Positions 12,578-38,480 are shown, counted from the first letter of the stretch. The stretch: 64,000 bases of DNA from Cristatella mucedo (GCA_009760855.2 WPIO01000022.1:5032001-5096000), one strand, 5' to 3'. The notes: generated by a model not told the origin, from the letters alone. Made by a program: numbers and translations.

Positions 12578-12806
12578 ATAATAATAATTAGGCACTTGAT
12601 AAAGCGCCCTCAGGGAACTCAATCTCTTTCTAGGCGCTTTACATTTGCTACAAAGGGAAACGCGATTGAATGGTGAGTAATATGCTTGATAAGCAACATG
12701 AATAACATGGTTAGGGGTGACATGCACAGGGTCAGAATGCAAATGTGGTCAGTGGCAGCATGCTCAGTGGCAGCGTGCATATAAGCACATGAAGGACGAA
12801 TCGAGT
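12578..12806 (-). mobile_element. L2 family A LINE, 3' UTR
   Basis: Starts on the plus side with an (ATA) tail and the 9-bp hairpin arms taaagcgcc/ggcgcttta, then the family 3' UTR (repeated catgcacaggg and gtggcagcatg words). It is 5'-truncated at about 12806. The hairpin is intact. Confidence 0.88.
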
Positions 12807-13423
12807 CTTGAGATAGGCTTAGTTCTAAAAAATCTGGGCACTAGTAATTAAAGGATAAGTACTAGAAAGCATGTACCGATCCTCGATTGTATTTGTACAT
12901 AAGTTTAGCTGCGCATTTTAGGGCTCTACAATTCTGGAAAGTTTTTTAAAGGTGATTTCTGACTGGTTTACTGCATCTTCCGCAACCGTGATAAGACAAT
13001 GAGGATGTCGCGGCACCCAATAGGGGTTGTTTGTCCAGCTAGCGAATGAATTGGTGCAGGTGGCGAGTTGTTGGGTATATATTCCCAGGTTAACTCGTGA
13101 GGGCGGTTGTTTGTTAAGTATAGCTCTCAATACTTCCTTGCAAGCTCTTTGAGCTTGCAAGGAAGTATTGAGTCTGACACTGTAAGCGTTTGGGAACCTA
13201 TTGCCATTTAAGCTATCATGCTTTGTTAGCATTAGCTGTCATAATTATTTACTCTAGCATGGGCTCAATGCCTTCATTCACATCTGCATTATCTGAAAGC
13301 ATTGTGCTTGAAGCTGCCACACTTTGCTAGCAGCATCTGCTACAACGATATATGCATGTGTGGGCATGGTATCCAAATCATGTACCATTAAACGTTGCTC
13401 TGCATATCTTTTGTCCCATGACG
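12807..13423. other. unassigned DNA with a local inverted repeat
   Basis: No gene. Around 13129-13170 the words caatacttccttgcaagctc and gagcttgcaaggaagtattg form a nearly perfect 20-base palindromic inverted repeat with almost no loop, able to form a cruciform or hairpin. Confidence 0.7.
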
Positions 13424-13620
13424 TTAGCCCATGGTTAAGGTAGTCGCTCTTCTCGACCCAGGTCGTGGGTTTGAGACCTCCAACAGGGGATCCTTTATTT
13501 CCCCCCCCCCCCCCAGGAAGCAGTGGTGATTGCCTAGGGCTCTTCTGTGGCTGTATAAACGAGGTATATAGACTGTATAAACGAGGTATATAGGTGTGTA
13601 TAAACGAGGCTGTTGAATTA
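13424..13620 (+). repeat. SINE copy with expanded poly(C) and tandem 3' end
   Basis: A tRNA-like head (gtcgtgggtttgagacc as B-box region) is followed by a C run at 13500-13514, the family central block, and then three tandem copies of tgtataaacgagg (13552-13610), which is the word next to the 3' end in other copies. So the 3' end of this SINE has been tandemly amplified. Confidence 0.7.
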
Positions 13621-13765
13621 GCCAAACTTTTTTATGGCAGCAATCTGACGTCCTTGACAACGTGAAAGGAAACAGCCAGCAGTAAGCATATGATTGTTCC
13701 CAAATCTTGTAAATTGTATGGTCAATGGCAATACCGAATGCAGGCATGTATGTTGCTGAATGCCG

Positions 13766-13832
13766 TGCTGGTTTGGTCCAGTGGTTAAGGTGATCGATCT
13801 GACCAAGGTCTTGCAGAGGTCATGGGCCCCAT
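13766..13832 (+). repeat. SINE head, second subfamily
   Basis: The head gccgtgctggtttggtccag followed by tggttaagg is shared with the minus-strand copy at 22434-22499. It breaks off at 13832, where L2 ORF2 sequence begins without a tail, so this copy is 3'-truncated or was cut by the LINE insertion. Confidence 0.6.
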
Positions 13833-15118
13833 CTCGCCTGGGCATCACTGGCACTTCCCTACAATGGTTCAGGTCCTATCTCAGTGGGAGACTCCAGAGT
13901 ATTGATGTGAATGGACAAAGATCACCCGATGTACCTCTGACATATGGAGTACCTCAGGGCTCCGTGTTCCGTCCGATTCTTCTCATGTTCATACTCTCCC
14001 TCTTGCCCATGTGATTGTCAAGCACAATCTAGGCTTTCACTTCTATGCGGGCGACACTCAAGTTATACCTTGGCTTTGATCCCCTCCAGCCTTCGAGCAC
14101 CTCGGATTCTCTCAACTCCCTTGATGCATGTGTTGATGACATCCGCACATGGATGGCAGCAAGTTTTCTTAAATTGAATGATGATACAACTAACTTACTA
14201 GTTATGGCTAAACCAAGTGTGATTCAGAAATTAGAATGGCTAATGCACAAAATCGGCTCTGCCAGCGTATCTCCTTTGAATCTGCACGAACTCTGGGTGT
14301 CATATTCCAAAGTGACCTTTCGTTAGGCGACCACATCGGCTCCACAATCAAGTCTGCCTACTTTCAGCTACATAACTTTGCTAAAATTCGGGCTTGTTTA
14401 GATAGGGATACCACATCAAAGTTGGTCCATGCATTTGTGACATCCCGTCTTGACTCTGTAACTCACTGCTTGATGGACTACCGGCATGTGCAATCAGGTG
14501 CTTACAGCTGGTGCAAAACTGCAGCTAGGTTTGTCTGTCGTGAGTGTCCCAGTTGCCACATCACACCACTTCTTGTTGACCTTCTCTGGCTCCCAGTCAA
14601 GCAACGCATCGAGTTAAAGGTTTTGTTGCTTACTTTCAGGTCTCTCCCTTCTTTGGCTCCAGCCTATCTCTCAGATCTACTCCCCCACCAGGCCCAGCAT
14701 CGTACCAACCTCTTTTCGGAAACTCGACTGTTTGCCCATACCTCGTACAAACCTCAAATCCTTTGGAGACCGTGCATTTAGTTCGTATGCTCCCAAAGCC
14801 TGGAACTCACTTCCGACCTGCGTCACGACATCCCTGACTTGACCACATTTTAAAAATCTAAAAATGCACCAGTTTACGACAGCATTTAGTGGGTCCTTAC
14901 GGTTCGTCCTTTATGTGCTTGTGGGTGCTGACACTTCAAGCCACTAACCACACTTGCATGCTGACCCTGTGCTTGTCACCCCTTACCGTGTTATTCATGT
15001 TGTTTACCAAGCAAAATACCACTCACCATTCAATCGTGTTTCATTTACATCAAATGTAAAGCGCCTAGAAATCGATTGAGTTCTCTGAGGTTGCTTTATC
15101 ACGAGTATTATTATTACG
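13833..15118 (+). mobile_element. L2 family A LINE, RT core to 3' end
   Basis: Contains the reverse transcriptase block with GVPQGS (about 13945-13965), a damaged YADD region (Ala-Gly change, about 14042), the C-terminal L2 blocks (SLAPAYLSDLLPHQA near 14650, AWNSL near 14800), the 3' UTR and an intact terminal hairpin at 15055-15105 with an ATTATTATT tail. Several frameshifts split the frame among 13760-14014, 14045-14326 and 14236-14781. It is a dead copy, but one of the longest continuous ones here. Confidence 0.9.
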
Positions 15119-15165
15119 TGAAGCGCCTGAATAGAGATGTAATCTCTTAGGGCGCAATTCAAATG

Positions 15166-15769
<604 letters not shown>

Positions 15770-16300
15770 CGTCTTGGCTGCTGTAAATCAGTTTTGCCTA
15801 TGCTTCTGCAGAAAGCTATTCAGCCTCAGTAGCTGGTGAGGAATGTGGCTGCAAAGTTGCTCGGCAAATCAGTGAGTCGGCCTTGCATGTCCCTTGCTGA
15901 AGAAGCTTCGATAGCTCCCGGTCGATCAAAGGACATACAGCAAAATTCTTACTCTAATCCATATGACCCACAATGGTTTGGCACCTTTGCCCCTGTAGCA
16001 GAGCTGTTGCACCAGTTTCAGCCTCCCTGTACCCTCTGGTCCAATGTGGACGGTAAATCTGCTTTCCATTCCTTTACTCAAATGAGACTTTTGTGACAGA
16101 AGCTTTTGCTCAGGAGATCCTAGACTGGAATTAACTTCCATGATGCATATGCGACGACCTCAGCTGTTGTTTGCTCGACTGCTCCCGACTCAGCTATGCT
16201 TCTCATTGGGTGAGATGAAGTCTGTTGGCTACTGTTTGGGAACCAAAAGCTTAGGCTTTGAGTTTGCTCAAGAAAACTGTGTAACACACTTAGTCTTTGT
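15770..16300 (+). mobile_element. L2-like family B LINE, diverged 3' part
   Basis: Matches the family B C-terminal order: a NSVLP-like block, then an AELLHQFQP block near 16000, and the terminal block ending gtgtaacac near 16285. Many frame breaks and strong divergence from the 56846-58865 copy mark it as old. Confidence 0.65.
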
Positions 16301-18544
16301 GGTGTCAAGGACTGAGATGCATTACATTGCATTGTTGGTCATGTTGCTGCTCCTGCTGCTACAACAGGTACCCTAACTAGTCATCATAAGCGGTCCAACA
16401 AATGGTATGGGAGAACTTAGTGAGATTTTAAATGTCAAGCCCGTCAAGAAGCATCCCTTGGTTGAGTCGCCACGGGATTGGCCTCTGGGTCAAGCTTTTT
16501 GACACGCCACCTAATGAAGAGTCCGCCTTGTACTGCCTCAGCTTTAGGTGGGCTGCAGGCTTGATCCCGAACCAGCATCACCCGTCGGCAGTTCCCCGGA
16601 CGTAGAAACTAGCAAAGCTTTGTTGCAGCCAGACGCCAGGATAGGGTGTGGGACCGAGATTTGTTTAGCCATTCCTTAGAAAAATATGCTTGCCAATACT
16701 TTTAGACCAGACTTCATATTGACAAACGTGACCTTTTTCTGTATTTGCCTTGGAGCATTATCGTGATCGTGGTTTGACTATTGCCTGCCAATGTACCTCC
16801 GTTTACCTGCTATCCTCTGTCGGGCCCCCAATTATTAATTGGAAGCAGGCATGAAACTTTGAGCTCTATTTAGCTCAGAGCATTGTCAGTGCATGTGCTA
16901 TTGTTACTGAGACAATCACTGTCATGTGCCGAACAAGCCTCAAACAAAAGTAAATGGCGTCCATTCGGTGGCAATTAGCAGGTCGCAACACCTCACATCC
17001 TCTGTTGAAGAGCAGATTTGTCGGCGCTTCAGAGAGGCCTCTTCAGTTTGTCGAAGCAGGTGCACGAAGATTCGGGGTCTGATTCCATGGACGGTGCATA
17101 AAATTTTGGATAGGCCTCGGTGTTCTGCTTGGGGTGTGCCCGACGAGACCTGCCGCCTCCGCGAGACCTTCGACGCAAAGCTTCAGGGTCAATATCGAAA
17201 GCTGGTGCACGGTCAGTTTCTGTAGTGGGCCAGCCGTCAGCCGCTTCAGAGGAGAGCCAAAAGTATTGCGACGGAATGCATCTCTCTAGAGCTCCAGTTC
17301 TGAGCCACTCTCTCTCGAGAGAGCACTACAGCCTGGCAGGGCTCCCGATTTGCCAACGCATCTACATTTTGAAGCCAATAATAAAATCATAAAAAATAAA
17401 ATAAAATAAAATGATAATCAACCTCTGTAGTCAGCAAGAGAAGTTATTTAATTAGTCCTTAAGTCACAGTAACTGCCGGCACATGTACATGAAGTCACTC
17501 GCGATGTATAAATTGGCGTGCAACGAGGGTACAGTATTGATGGGTGTCAGAAAAGGAGGAGGTGAAGATAATTTGCATAAGTACCTGCAATATGCACGCT
17601 CGTAGTTGAAATTGAACGTTGAAATGCTAGAGCTTTGGATAATCTATCCCTGCCGGCGCGCCCAGCCAACTGCGGGGCAAGAGCTCCATACTTCGGCATA
17701 GGTAGTGAAGTACTCGGAATCTTACCTCCCCAGTACTATCAACTTGAAATATTTTTTTTAAATGGCGGTCATGGCATTCCAGCTGCTTGCGCGCTCTGCA
17801 CTAAGATTTCCTTTGCTGTCGCCCGTAGTGACAGCTGGCGCGTCCACTTAATCCGGCTGAGCTGGTGTATTAGGAAGCTGTTCAGAGTGAGCGCGGCCGG
17901 CCGGCACGGCGAGCTCTCGCAGCGATTAATTGGGAACAAAGAAGGAGCGAATAGAATAGAATCGCAGCTATCGCAGACATCAGCGAGAAAAGCAAAACAA
18001 GCTAAAAGGGAAGCCGCTGCGTGCCACACTGCCGAAACAGAAGCGTTGGATATGGAGGTGTGATTCGAGTAGCTCACGACCTATGTCGAAGTATAGAGTT
18101 CTTGCCCCGCGTAGTCGGCTGAGCGCACCGACAGGAGTAGATTCTCCACACCCGGTACTCGGCACGCTGAAAACGGGCTCGCGCCAACTTTAGTTTGACC
18201 CCTTTGCAGTCAATAGGATGGATACCTAGCCAAACGAATGCAGGATACTTCTTTTTAAGGCGTAATATTGGATTGCTTTGGCCGCCGCCTTGGAATGAAA
18301 TTAGCTTGATATCTAGTGCCGCGAAAACGAGTCGAGATTTCGTGCGGTCCGTGAGTTAGCCGCACTGGGGGATTAGCTCGTGCGAAATCCACTGTACTAG
18401 GACATTTAAATTGTCGTCGAGGGAACTCTTTGTGAATTACGTTACTGCATCCGCTAACGCTGCCAACATTTTCTGATTAAAGTAAAGCCAAGCGCTAATT
18501 GTAATCGCGTAATACTAGAGCGCATGCGCAATGAGACGCTCACA
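16301..18544. other. unassigned region
   Basis: No recognised gene. The frames at 16926-17225, 17120-17392 and 17635-18063 have no domain. An (ATAAA) block lies at 17379-17413. The part from 17630 on is richer in CpG than the preceding kilobase. Confidence 0.45.
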
Positions 18545-18712
18545 GCTCGCCCCTGTGTATTGGCCCCGGGGCGAGGTGCTCGCTCTTTGCGACCGGGGTC
18601 GTGAGTTCGAGGTCTGCGGCGGTCGCTTCTTTAATGAGCACTGCAAGAAGCGGCGGCGGCGACGGCCGTCGCGGCTCTTCTGCCGCTATATAAATGAGGC
18701 TGCGGTCAAATC
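18545..18712 (+). repeat. tRNA-derived SINE, GC-rich diverged copy
   Basis: The head contains a B-box-like ggggtcgtgagttcgaggtc and is followed by the central block (gagcactgcaagaagcgg, then ctcttctgccgctatataaa), matching the family order in 53584-53758. Confidence 0.65.
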
Positions 18713-19424
18713 GGTTTTACTTCGGTCCCCCCCCCGCCCGCCACAAATCTGCACTTCGCAACCGCTGCATTGCGCAACTTGTCGCCGCCCGTCGCTGGCT
18801 CCCCATCAAGTAGCGCATCGACTTGGAGGCTCTGTCGCTCGCTCGTATGACCCATCGTCTGCTTGCTCCTGCCTCCTAGGAGTCAGAAATACTTGCTCCT
18901 CCTCGGCGGCGGCGGCGACGGCAGTAGCCAGAGTCGCCGCTCGCGGGGATCGCATCGCCTAGCTGCCCCCACGCGTGGTCTGACCCTTCACGACTTGATC
19001 TCTCTACTTGACTTAACTTGATATTTATATTAGGGAGCTAAAGCGTACCGGTGCCTCGCCGCCGAAGCATTCGCTCCGCACGTTCGTGATTCATCAAGGA
19101 CGCAGCGGAGCGATTGCCGGAATGCCTCTGCCTACTGCCTCTGATGCTGTCTGAGGCACACCACCCGCTCGTCGGCTTAACAGAGAGTTAAGAGTTCGGA
19201 AGTTACTTAATCTTGCCTAGTAATGCGAAGCGTTATGAGCGGCAGCAGGCATTATGGGCCAGCATGAGGCTAAACTGGTATTCTATTCGACAGCGTCAGC
19301 TGCATCCTACCGGGTACCGTAGGCAATATCGCCCCAACGCCAGCCACCCTGTAAACGCGGTATACATACAACCGCTATGAAAAAGCACTTTCGAGCACGC
19401 TCGGCCATCCGGTCGACTTTACTA
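18713..19424. other. unassigned, GC-rich
   Basis: Contains a short (CGG)n run near 18903-18915. I see no gene. Confidence 0.45.
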
Positions 19425-19535
19425 TTAATCGCTTGGTAATGCTTTTCATAAAGCATCTGTAAAGTGCCTAGAAAAAGATTCAGTTCTCTGAGGGTGCTAT
19501 AAAAATGCATTATCATTATTATTATTAGTAGTAGT
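19425..19535 (+). mobile_element. L2 family A LINE, terminal tail only
   Basis: Only the last part of the 3' UTR: a weakened hairpin (gtaaagtgcctag ... gagggtgctat) and an ATT/AGT-rich tail. A severely 5'-truncated insertion. Confidence 0.75.
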
Positions 19536-21392
19536 ATTAGCTACTCCCGGCTCTTCGTTAAATGCGGACAAGCTGCACCGAAAGGTTAGGCTCTACACCT
19601 CGATGGAGGGCAAAGATCGCGATGCGATCGCTAAGCAGCCTCTCGATGTTTCTCTTATGTTTTAAGGCCAATAAAGTTTTACACTGCTAGTATCGATCGA
19701 AAGAATAGCTGTCAAACATGTCACGGTACTTGCATTAATATGGCGAGTGCAATGCATGCGCGACCTTTTCAGTGTAGAGCGTGGACAAGTGCGTGCGCTA
19801 GTGCACGTGGCAAGCGATTGCATTCGCAGATTAATCCTCCTAGAAAATTATTCGAAAAGAATTTTCAACTACGGGCTGCATCAAAAAAGCTAGGTACAGT
19901 GTGAATGAAATTATTATTGCAAGTAGAACTGGCTCACAGAGGATTTGGGTACCATTTTTGGAGGAGACAAAATCAATGAAGTCAGTGGAGCTCGAAATAG
20001 AAGAAATGATCTCCGTGTAAGTCCGTGCACACAAAGCGGAAACAAGATTGTGTCAGAGAGACAGAATTTATAATGCCTAGCTATAGACTTTCTTGCCAGC
20101 CACGCGATACCGTGGTTCGACCGATTTTTCGGATGGTTTTAGATTTGCGGATAGCTCTACTTTACCCTGCATCAGATGACACCGGCTTCGTACGAGTACC
20201 CCTGTAGCTCGTACTCCCGCAACGAGTAGGATTTTTGCAAGCGATTGGGCCACCCTGCACAGCACGCTTCACCTAATTTCAGATGCGATGTTAAAAAAGA
20301 GACCCAAATTGATGACAAATCAGGTGCAGATCTGCAGGGTACCGTGAATGATTCTAATTAACTACGATACATCTGCCATTTCCGCAATAAACGTCAGCAA
20401 ACTTCGGTTTTCATTCCCAATTATACAAAGTTGTGTTACGCGCTAAACCATCAAATTTCTTGCTATTGGGCTTGCCCGTTCGCTTGGTGCGACCTAAAAT
20501 GGTTCGCGCCTGCCAGGCTTTTTACGCATTTGAACGGCGATACAGCTGCGATTTCCAAAAAATGCTTCATGCAACTGTTGTTTTAATTACAAATTATGGA
20601 GACCAGTATGCTAAGTTAACTAACCCAATTCTAGCCAATCGCGTTTTAGCGTTCTCGTGCTATTGCCTCCAATGGCCCGGCCCAAATGGCAGCCCAAACC
20701 ATTCGAACTGCAATAAAGATGCAATTTTCACGAACAGTTTCAAGAAACTGCGCTCGCGTCGACGTGCATACGAGCGAGCAAGAGACGACTCGACGGAGCC
20801 CAAGGCGCGTGCTGATTTGGCTTTAATTCACAGCAAGGCGGCCACGGCCGCAGAGCGATAGGCTTCGCACCTCTCGCCGTTGCTGATTTGCGCTGGATTT
20901 GTGCCACCGCGAGTCGGTCGTCCGGCTCCTCTGCCGCCGACCACGCTGACTAGGCTCGAGCCTCCGGCGACTTTGTCTAGCAAAAGAGCGAGCGGCAATC
21001 GCGCGGCGAAATCACGGCCGCTCGATGCTCACACCCGGTCACCACGGCCGCCTCGCTCTGGCCTCCTGGGGCTGGGGAAAGGGAGTGATACTCGCAGAGC
21101 GGGCATGACGGAGACATTTCTACGGGTCGCTAGCTGACGTCGGGCATCCTCGGTCGACTTCATAGCGGCGGCGGCAGGCGGTCGCAGGACGACGAGCCGT
21201 CGTAAGTCTCCTCCGGCGGCGGCCGCCAGAAAGACTTGCCGCCGGAGCCTTTCGCGCGAGAGCTCGGCTTCTCGGAGCTTCGCCGGCTGCTCGGCCAGAG
21301 CGGCGCGCTCGCTCTCAGAGACCGTCGCCCCTCAGTGCTCACGCCCCGAGGAGGCGCGACGTCGCTCGCGCGCGCGTGACGACGGCGGAGCC
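19536..21392. other. region downstream of the NHERF last exon
   Basis: The first part has an open plus-strand frame (19542-19668) ending just before an AATAAA at 19671, noted separately. The 142-codon plus frame at 20433-20861 shows no domain. CpG density rises from about 20750 toward the NHERF last exon. No clear poly(A) signal for the minus-strand NHERF gene was found close to 21393. Confidence 0.4.
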
Positions 21393-34341
<12,949 letters not shown>

Positions 34342-34960
34342 TCTCTACCCTGCTGTTCTCGCCGCTGCCGCCGCTGCCGCTGCTGCCGCTGCTTCGGAGC
34401 TCTGGCGTCTCGCTTTCAGCCGGTCCGGCGGACGAGCGCTAATTGGCTGCGGGCGGAGCGCGGCGTGCAACGGAGGGATACGAAAGGGGCGGGCGGCCCG
34501 AGAGGCCGCCGCTCAGGCGGTGGTCACGTGACCGCAGCAGCCGCTCCGCCACGGCGCGGCTTTCCGGTGGGAGGCGACCGGCAGCTGTGACGCGCTTCGA
34601 GTGCGTGGAGCGAACGCGATCTGCCGCCGTCGTGGAGCTCGCCAAGCGAACTCCGCTGGGAGCGCGCACCCGACGCTGCGGACAGAGGCCCTCCGCCCCA
34701 CCGCTGAGGTTCCTTCGAAACCGCCGTCGGCGCCGCGTCGGCGGGACGGACGTGGCTTGCTCTCGTTTCGCGGCGTCCCGGAGTGGCGTGGCTGGCGCCC
34801 GCGCATCGCCGCGGGCGCCTCCTTCTCCGTGGTCGTCCTCCATTGCGGCTCGTTCTCCGAGGCCGTCCTCCATCGCGGGCGCCTCGTTCTCCGAGGTCGT
34901 CCTCCATCTCGGCTCGCCACCGTGGGACAGAGAAGAGCCCCGGCTTTAGTCAACCGTTGC
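34342..34960 (-). promoter_or_regulatory. NHERF 5' leader and CpG-island promoter
   Basis: CpG-dense DNA immediately upstream of the NHERF start. The likely leader contains a (GGCAGC)-type repeat at about 34350-34390. No TATA box is visible, as is usual for CpG-island promoters. All the long frames here, on both strands, appear to be GC artefacts. Confidence 0.55.
34823..34916. repeat. 30-34-bp minisatellite, three units
   Basis: Units start ttctccg(a/t)gg(t/c)cgtcctcca at 34823, 34853 and 34887. Lengths are 30, 34 and 30 bp. It lies in the presumed NHERF upstream region. Confidence 0.92.
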
Positions 34961-35018
34961 AGCTGCTGCAGTGCCGCGCGGGCTTGTTGCCGGCGAGCCG
35001 TCGCAGCCTGTGCCTATG

Positions 35019-35155
35019 AAAAATAATCCTAGCTGATTTAACAGCCTCCTTTTGAAAAGCGACAGAAGAACCTTTATGGCTATCGCCACCGCTTGCAGTG
35101 GCAATAAAAGATCACCCACCGCAGGATTCAAACTCACCTAGTGTGCCATCGCGGC
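35019..35155 (-). repeat. tRNA-derived SINE with internal deletion
   Basis: The tail and central block match copy 1, but the segment between the B box and the A box is missing (aggattcaaactcacctagtg joins them directly). The pol III promoter is therefore broken. Confidence 0.78.
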
Positions 35156-35555
35156 TCGCCACAGGTACAGCTCGGCGAATTTCCCGAGATAAGCAGAGGA
35201 CCGTCCAATCGGCAGTAAGGGTAAAATGAGGCCGCAGACGGTTTTCTCGAGACGCCATTTGCTGGCTGGTGAAAGAGCAGGTTTTGCTCTATTGCGTGGG
35301 CTAAAGCTGAGTTGCACTTAGCTAGTCGCGGAGCAGGACTACTCCGACCATCATTAAACAACAAACCATCCACTGAAGTGAAATTATAATAATATTAACC
35401 GTAATAATAATAATAATAACAGATCATATGCTTAGCGTCCTAAGAGAAGCATATATCTATCCAGGTATTGTATAAATCTACGTTAATAGAATCAATAACA
35501 AGAGCGCATAGCATGCACGTTATCATGCTTAGAAAATCATTAAATAGCAAACGTC
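35156..35555. other. unassigned, with (ATA)n
   Basis: No gene. An ataataata block at 35387-35420 is followed by gcgtcctaagagaagc, which weakly resembles the L2 hairpin on the minus strand. Confidence 0.4.
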
Positions 35556-35618
35556 ATGCTCGGACCAGTTCTCTGAGGGCGCAATGAAAAATTTAATATT
35601 CTTATTATTATTACGCAC
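35556..35618 (+). mobile_element. L2 family A LINE, terminal tail only
   Basis: The distal hairpin arm region (agttctctgagggcgc) and an attattatta tail only. Extreme 5' truncation. Confidence 0.6.
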
Positions 35619-37059
35619 CAGCGTGCAAAAGTACACTCGAAGACACTTGGGGCCACTGACGGGGCTCCCTGCTTTGTAGCGTGCACTGGATCACGTGCAC
35701 GGGCACACGCATGCGAAGCAGAGACGAAACAAAAGACAGTGCCACTGGGGAAACAGCTCGAGCTGAGCGGAACGGCGGCGTCTTTAGCTGAGACTTGAGC
35801 GACGCAAGGCCATCGAAGAAGGTAGTGGCTGAGTGAGGCTGGAGGCTTTGAGTCCCAGGCTTTCTGTGCGTGCGAGCGTAAGGCTTGATCACCAAAATAT
35901 TTCAATTTAGAGCGTGGGACGCGACGATCACGAAAGGCGGAAATGCATGTATCAAAATTATCAAAGTGGGCGCGAGCAGGTCTTTATCCCGCCAATATAC
36001 TCGCAAGCGATACGAATGTATGTGTCAAATCTATTACGGTATTCACTAATAAAATGTTCAAGAACAATGCGTGGGCTGCCGTTCGGACCCATCGGCGAGA
36101 GCGAAACTCCTTATGGCAAGACTTGTCTCAAAGTCGTCCTTTTTGACAGAATCTAAATGCGGTGGCATGCAAAAAGCTACATGCGCAAGACTCGTTCTAT
36201 CTTCATTCAATTCACGTCGTCTTTCTGTGGTCTCATATGTTCAGGGTCTCATCACCTTGATCACCAAGTAGCCATTTTTGTCGGATACAAAAAGCATTGC
36301 ACAAGCTAGCGAGTTTGTTATACAGAAAGCTGCAATATTTTAGGCGCGATAACAACTTTCCAGAGCGACCAAATCTCGTACAAAACGAGGCATAATTCAA
36401 GCTTTTATTGCCAGTCCAATCGTCCGAGCTCGTCTCTATCCTTGATTTCTCGGGACTGCCATTCTGCAGTAGCATTCTACTTCTGCGAAGCATACCTACT
36501 TCAAGTCGGCCTCTCATCGCTTCGACGACAGCCGGCTCCTGAATAGGGGATTTCTTTCTTTCACTCTAGTCTGGTCTGAGTCGCTTAAGAGGGAATGTAA
36601 CAACCCCTACAATAAGCAAGGTTTGTTAGTCAGTCAGTGTGCTTGTTAATTCTTTAGTCCGTTACTGACGTCTAGCTAAACATTTGGTCCTTGTGTAATC
36701 TATAGTACTACTACAACGGTACGAAAATAATGAGTGTCATATTGTAAAGGGGGAAGTGAATTATTTGCTAATTTGCATACACAGCGGAAAGATGCTCTCT
36801 CATATTGAAATTGTACATGATTTGCAGCGCCAGCCTTTAGATGTCAGCGACGGACGTGCATACGTGGATTCTGCCCGCGATTATTTAAGGCGGCCTTACT
36901 AAATTTCTAAACACATTTAGAGGGGCTTAGAATATCTATTACCTAAGTTTGAAGATCGTCAGCACGTCTGCACGTTTCATATAAGCAAATAAATGCTGAT
37001 TTTCTCGCTGGTGCATATGAATAAATTTTAGCTACCCTGATAAAATACTATTACCTAGC
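35619..37059. other. unassigned region
   Basis: No domain is recognised in frames 35540-35905 (-), 35914-36156 (+) or 36233-36517 (-). Confidence 0.45.
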
Positions 37060-37289
37060 GATCCTCGTGGGTGACCTAGCCGATTGCATCTGTAGTTTCT
37101 TTGTCAGCAAGATAGACAAGATCAGCGAGTCCATCCCAAAGGTAGCAGCATCCCCTTTGGACTCCTGTCCCTTAATTACATCAGCACAGGACTCTTGTCC
37201 CTTGAGTCCGTGCAGCACCTCAATGTCTACATTCAAGGAGGCCACGATTGATCTCATCCTAGAATTCATCTCCCAGTCAAAGAAGAATA

Positions 37290-37385
37290 CCGCTTGCAGC
37301 GGCGATAGCGTTTTACGGTAGCTTTTCACGACCTCAGGACCGAGGTCGTGAAAAGCAACCGCCTCACCTAGCGTGCCATCGCGGC
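37290..37385 (-). repeat. tRNA-derived SINE head inside a LINE
   Basis: Contains the central block start (ccgcttgcagcggcgatag) and the head (gacctcaggaccgaggtcgtg ... cacctagcgtgccatcgcgg). The B-box segment is deleted. Confidence 0.7.
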
Positions 37386-38480
37386 TGTAGGCCCTAGTCC
37401 CACTCTCTTACTTCTATGATGTTTAGATCTGCTTCTGCCCTGCATAACTAACATAACAAATATGTCCTCCGCCTCAGGTAATGTCTCTGCACCTTTGAAA
37501 AGCTTTTGCTAGGCTATTAATTAAAAGAGTAACTGTTACAGGAGAAGTTCAGCCCCTTCCGCTCAATCTCCCTAATGCCGCTCTTATCTAACACACTGGA
37601 ACGAGGAGTGGCTAACTAACTGAACTCTTAAATTGGGACCTCAAATCTAGCAAGTAACTTCCAGTCTGGGCTTAGGGCTCATCACTCCAGAGTCAGCATT
37701 GCTTAAGGTGTAGAACGACCTTCTCAGGAATGCAGACTTGGGTAAAGTCTCTCTGCTTGTTCTGCTTGATCATTCGGCAGCGCTCGAAACAATTGATCAC
37801 AAAGTCCTTCTTGATTGTCTCGCCTGGGCATCACTTGCCCTGCACTGCATTAGTTCAGGTCCTCAGTCTCAGTGGGAGACTCCAGAGTATTGAAGTGAAC
37901 GGACAAAGATCCTCCGAGGAACCATTGAAGTGCGGGGTACCTCAGCATGCTCTGTGCTTGGTCCGCTTCTTTTCAAAGTTTATACTTTCCTTCTTGACGA
38001 TGTGATCGCCAAGCGCAAACTAGGCTTTCACGTCTATGCAAGTGACACTCTGTTGTACCTTTGCTTTGATTCCTCCTAGCCCTCCAGCAAGTTTAACTCT
38101 GTACACACTCTTGCTGTATATATTGATGACATCCGCACATGGATGGAAGCAAAACTCTTAAATTGAATGATGATAAAACGAACTTACTAGTTACGGGCAA
38201 ACCAAGTGTTATTTAGACATTGGAAAACCTAACGCTCAAAATCGGCTCCGCCAGCATATATCCTGTTGAATCTGTACGTAATCTAGGTGTCCTGTTCCAA
38301 AGTGACCTTTCATTAGACGACCACATGAGCTCCACGATCAAGTCTGCTTACTTTCAGCTACATAACTTTGCTAAAATTCGGGCTTGTTTAGACAGGGATA
38401 CCAAATCAAAGTTGGTCCATGCATTTGTGACATCCCGTCTTGACTCTGTAACTCACTGCTTGATGGCCTACCGTCATGTG

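Noticed and set aside
17635-18063. 142-codon plus frame
   Set aside because: No recognisable motif, and an equally open minus-strand frame overlaps it.
20433-20861. 142-codon plus frame near the NHERF 3' end
   Set aside because: No domain, no splice or poly(A) context. Part of it lies in CpG-rich DNA where long chance frames are common.
34443-35026. Overlapping frames of 120-170 codons upstream of NHERF
   Set aside because: CpG-island composition and a 30-34-bp minisatellite explain them. All frames on both strands are open.
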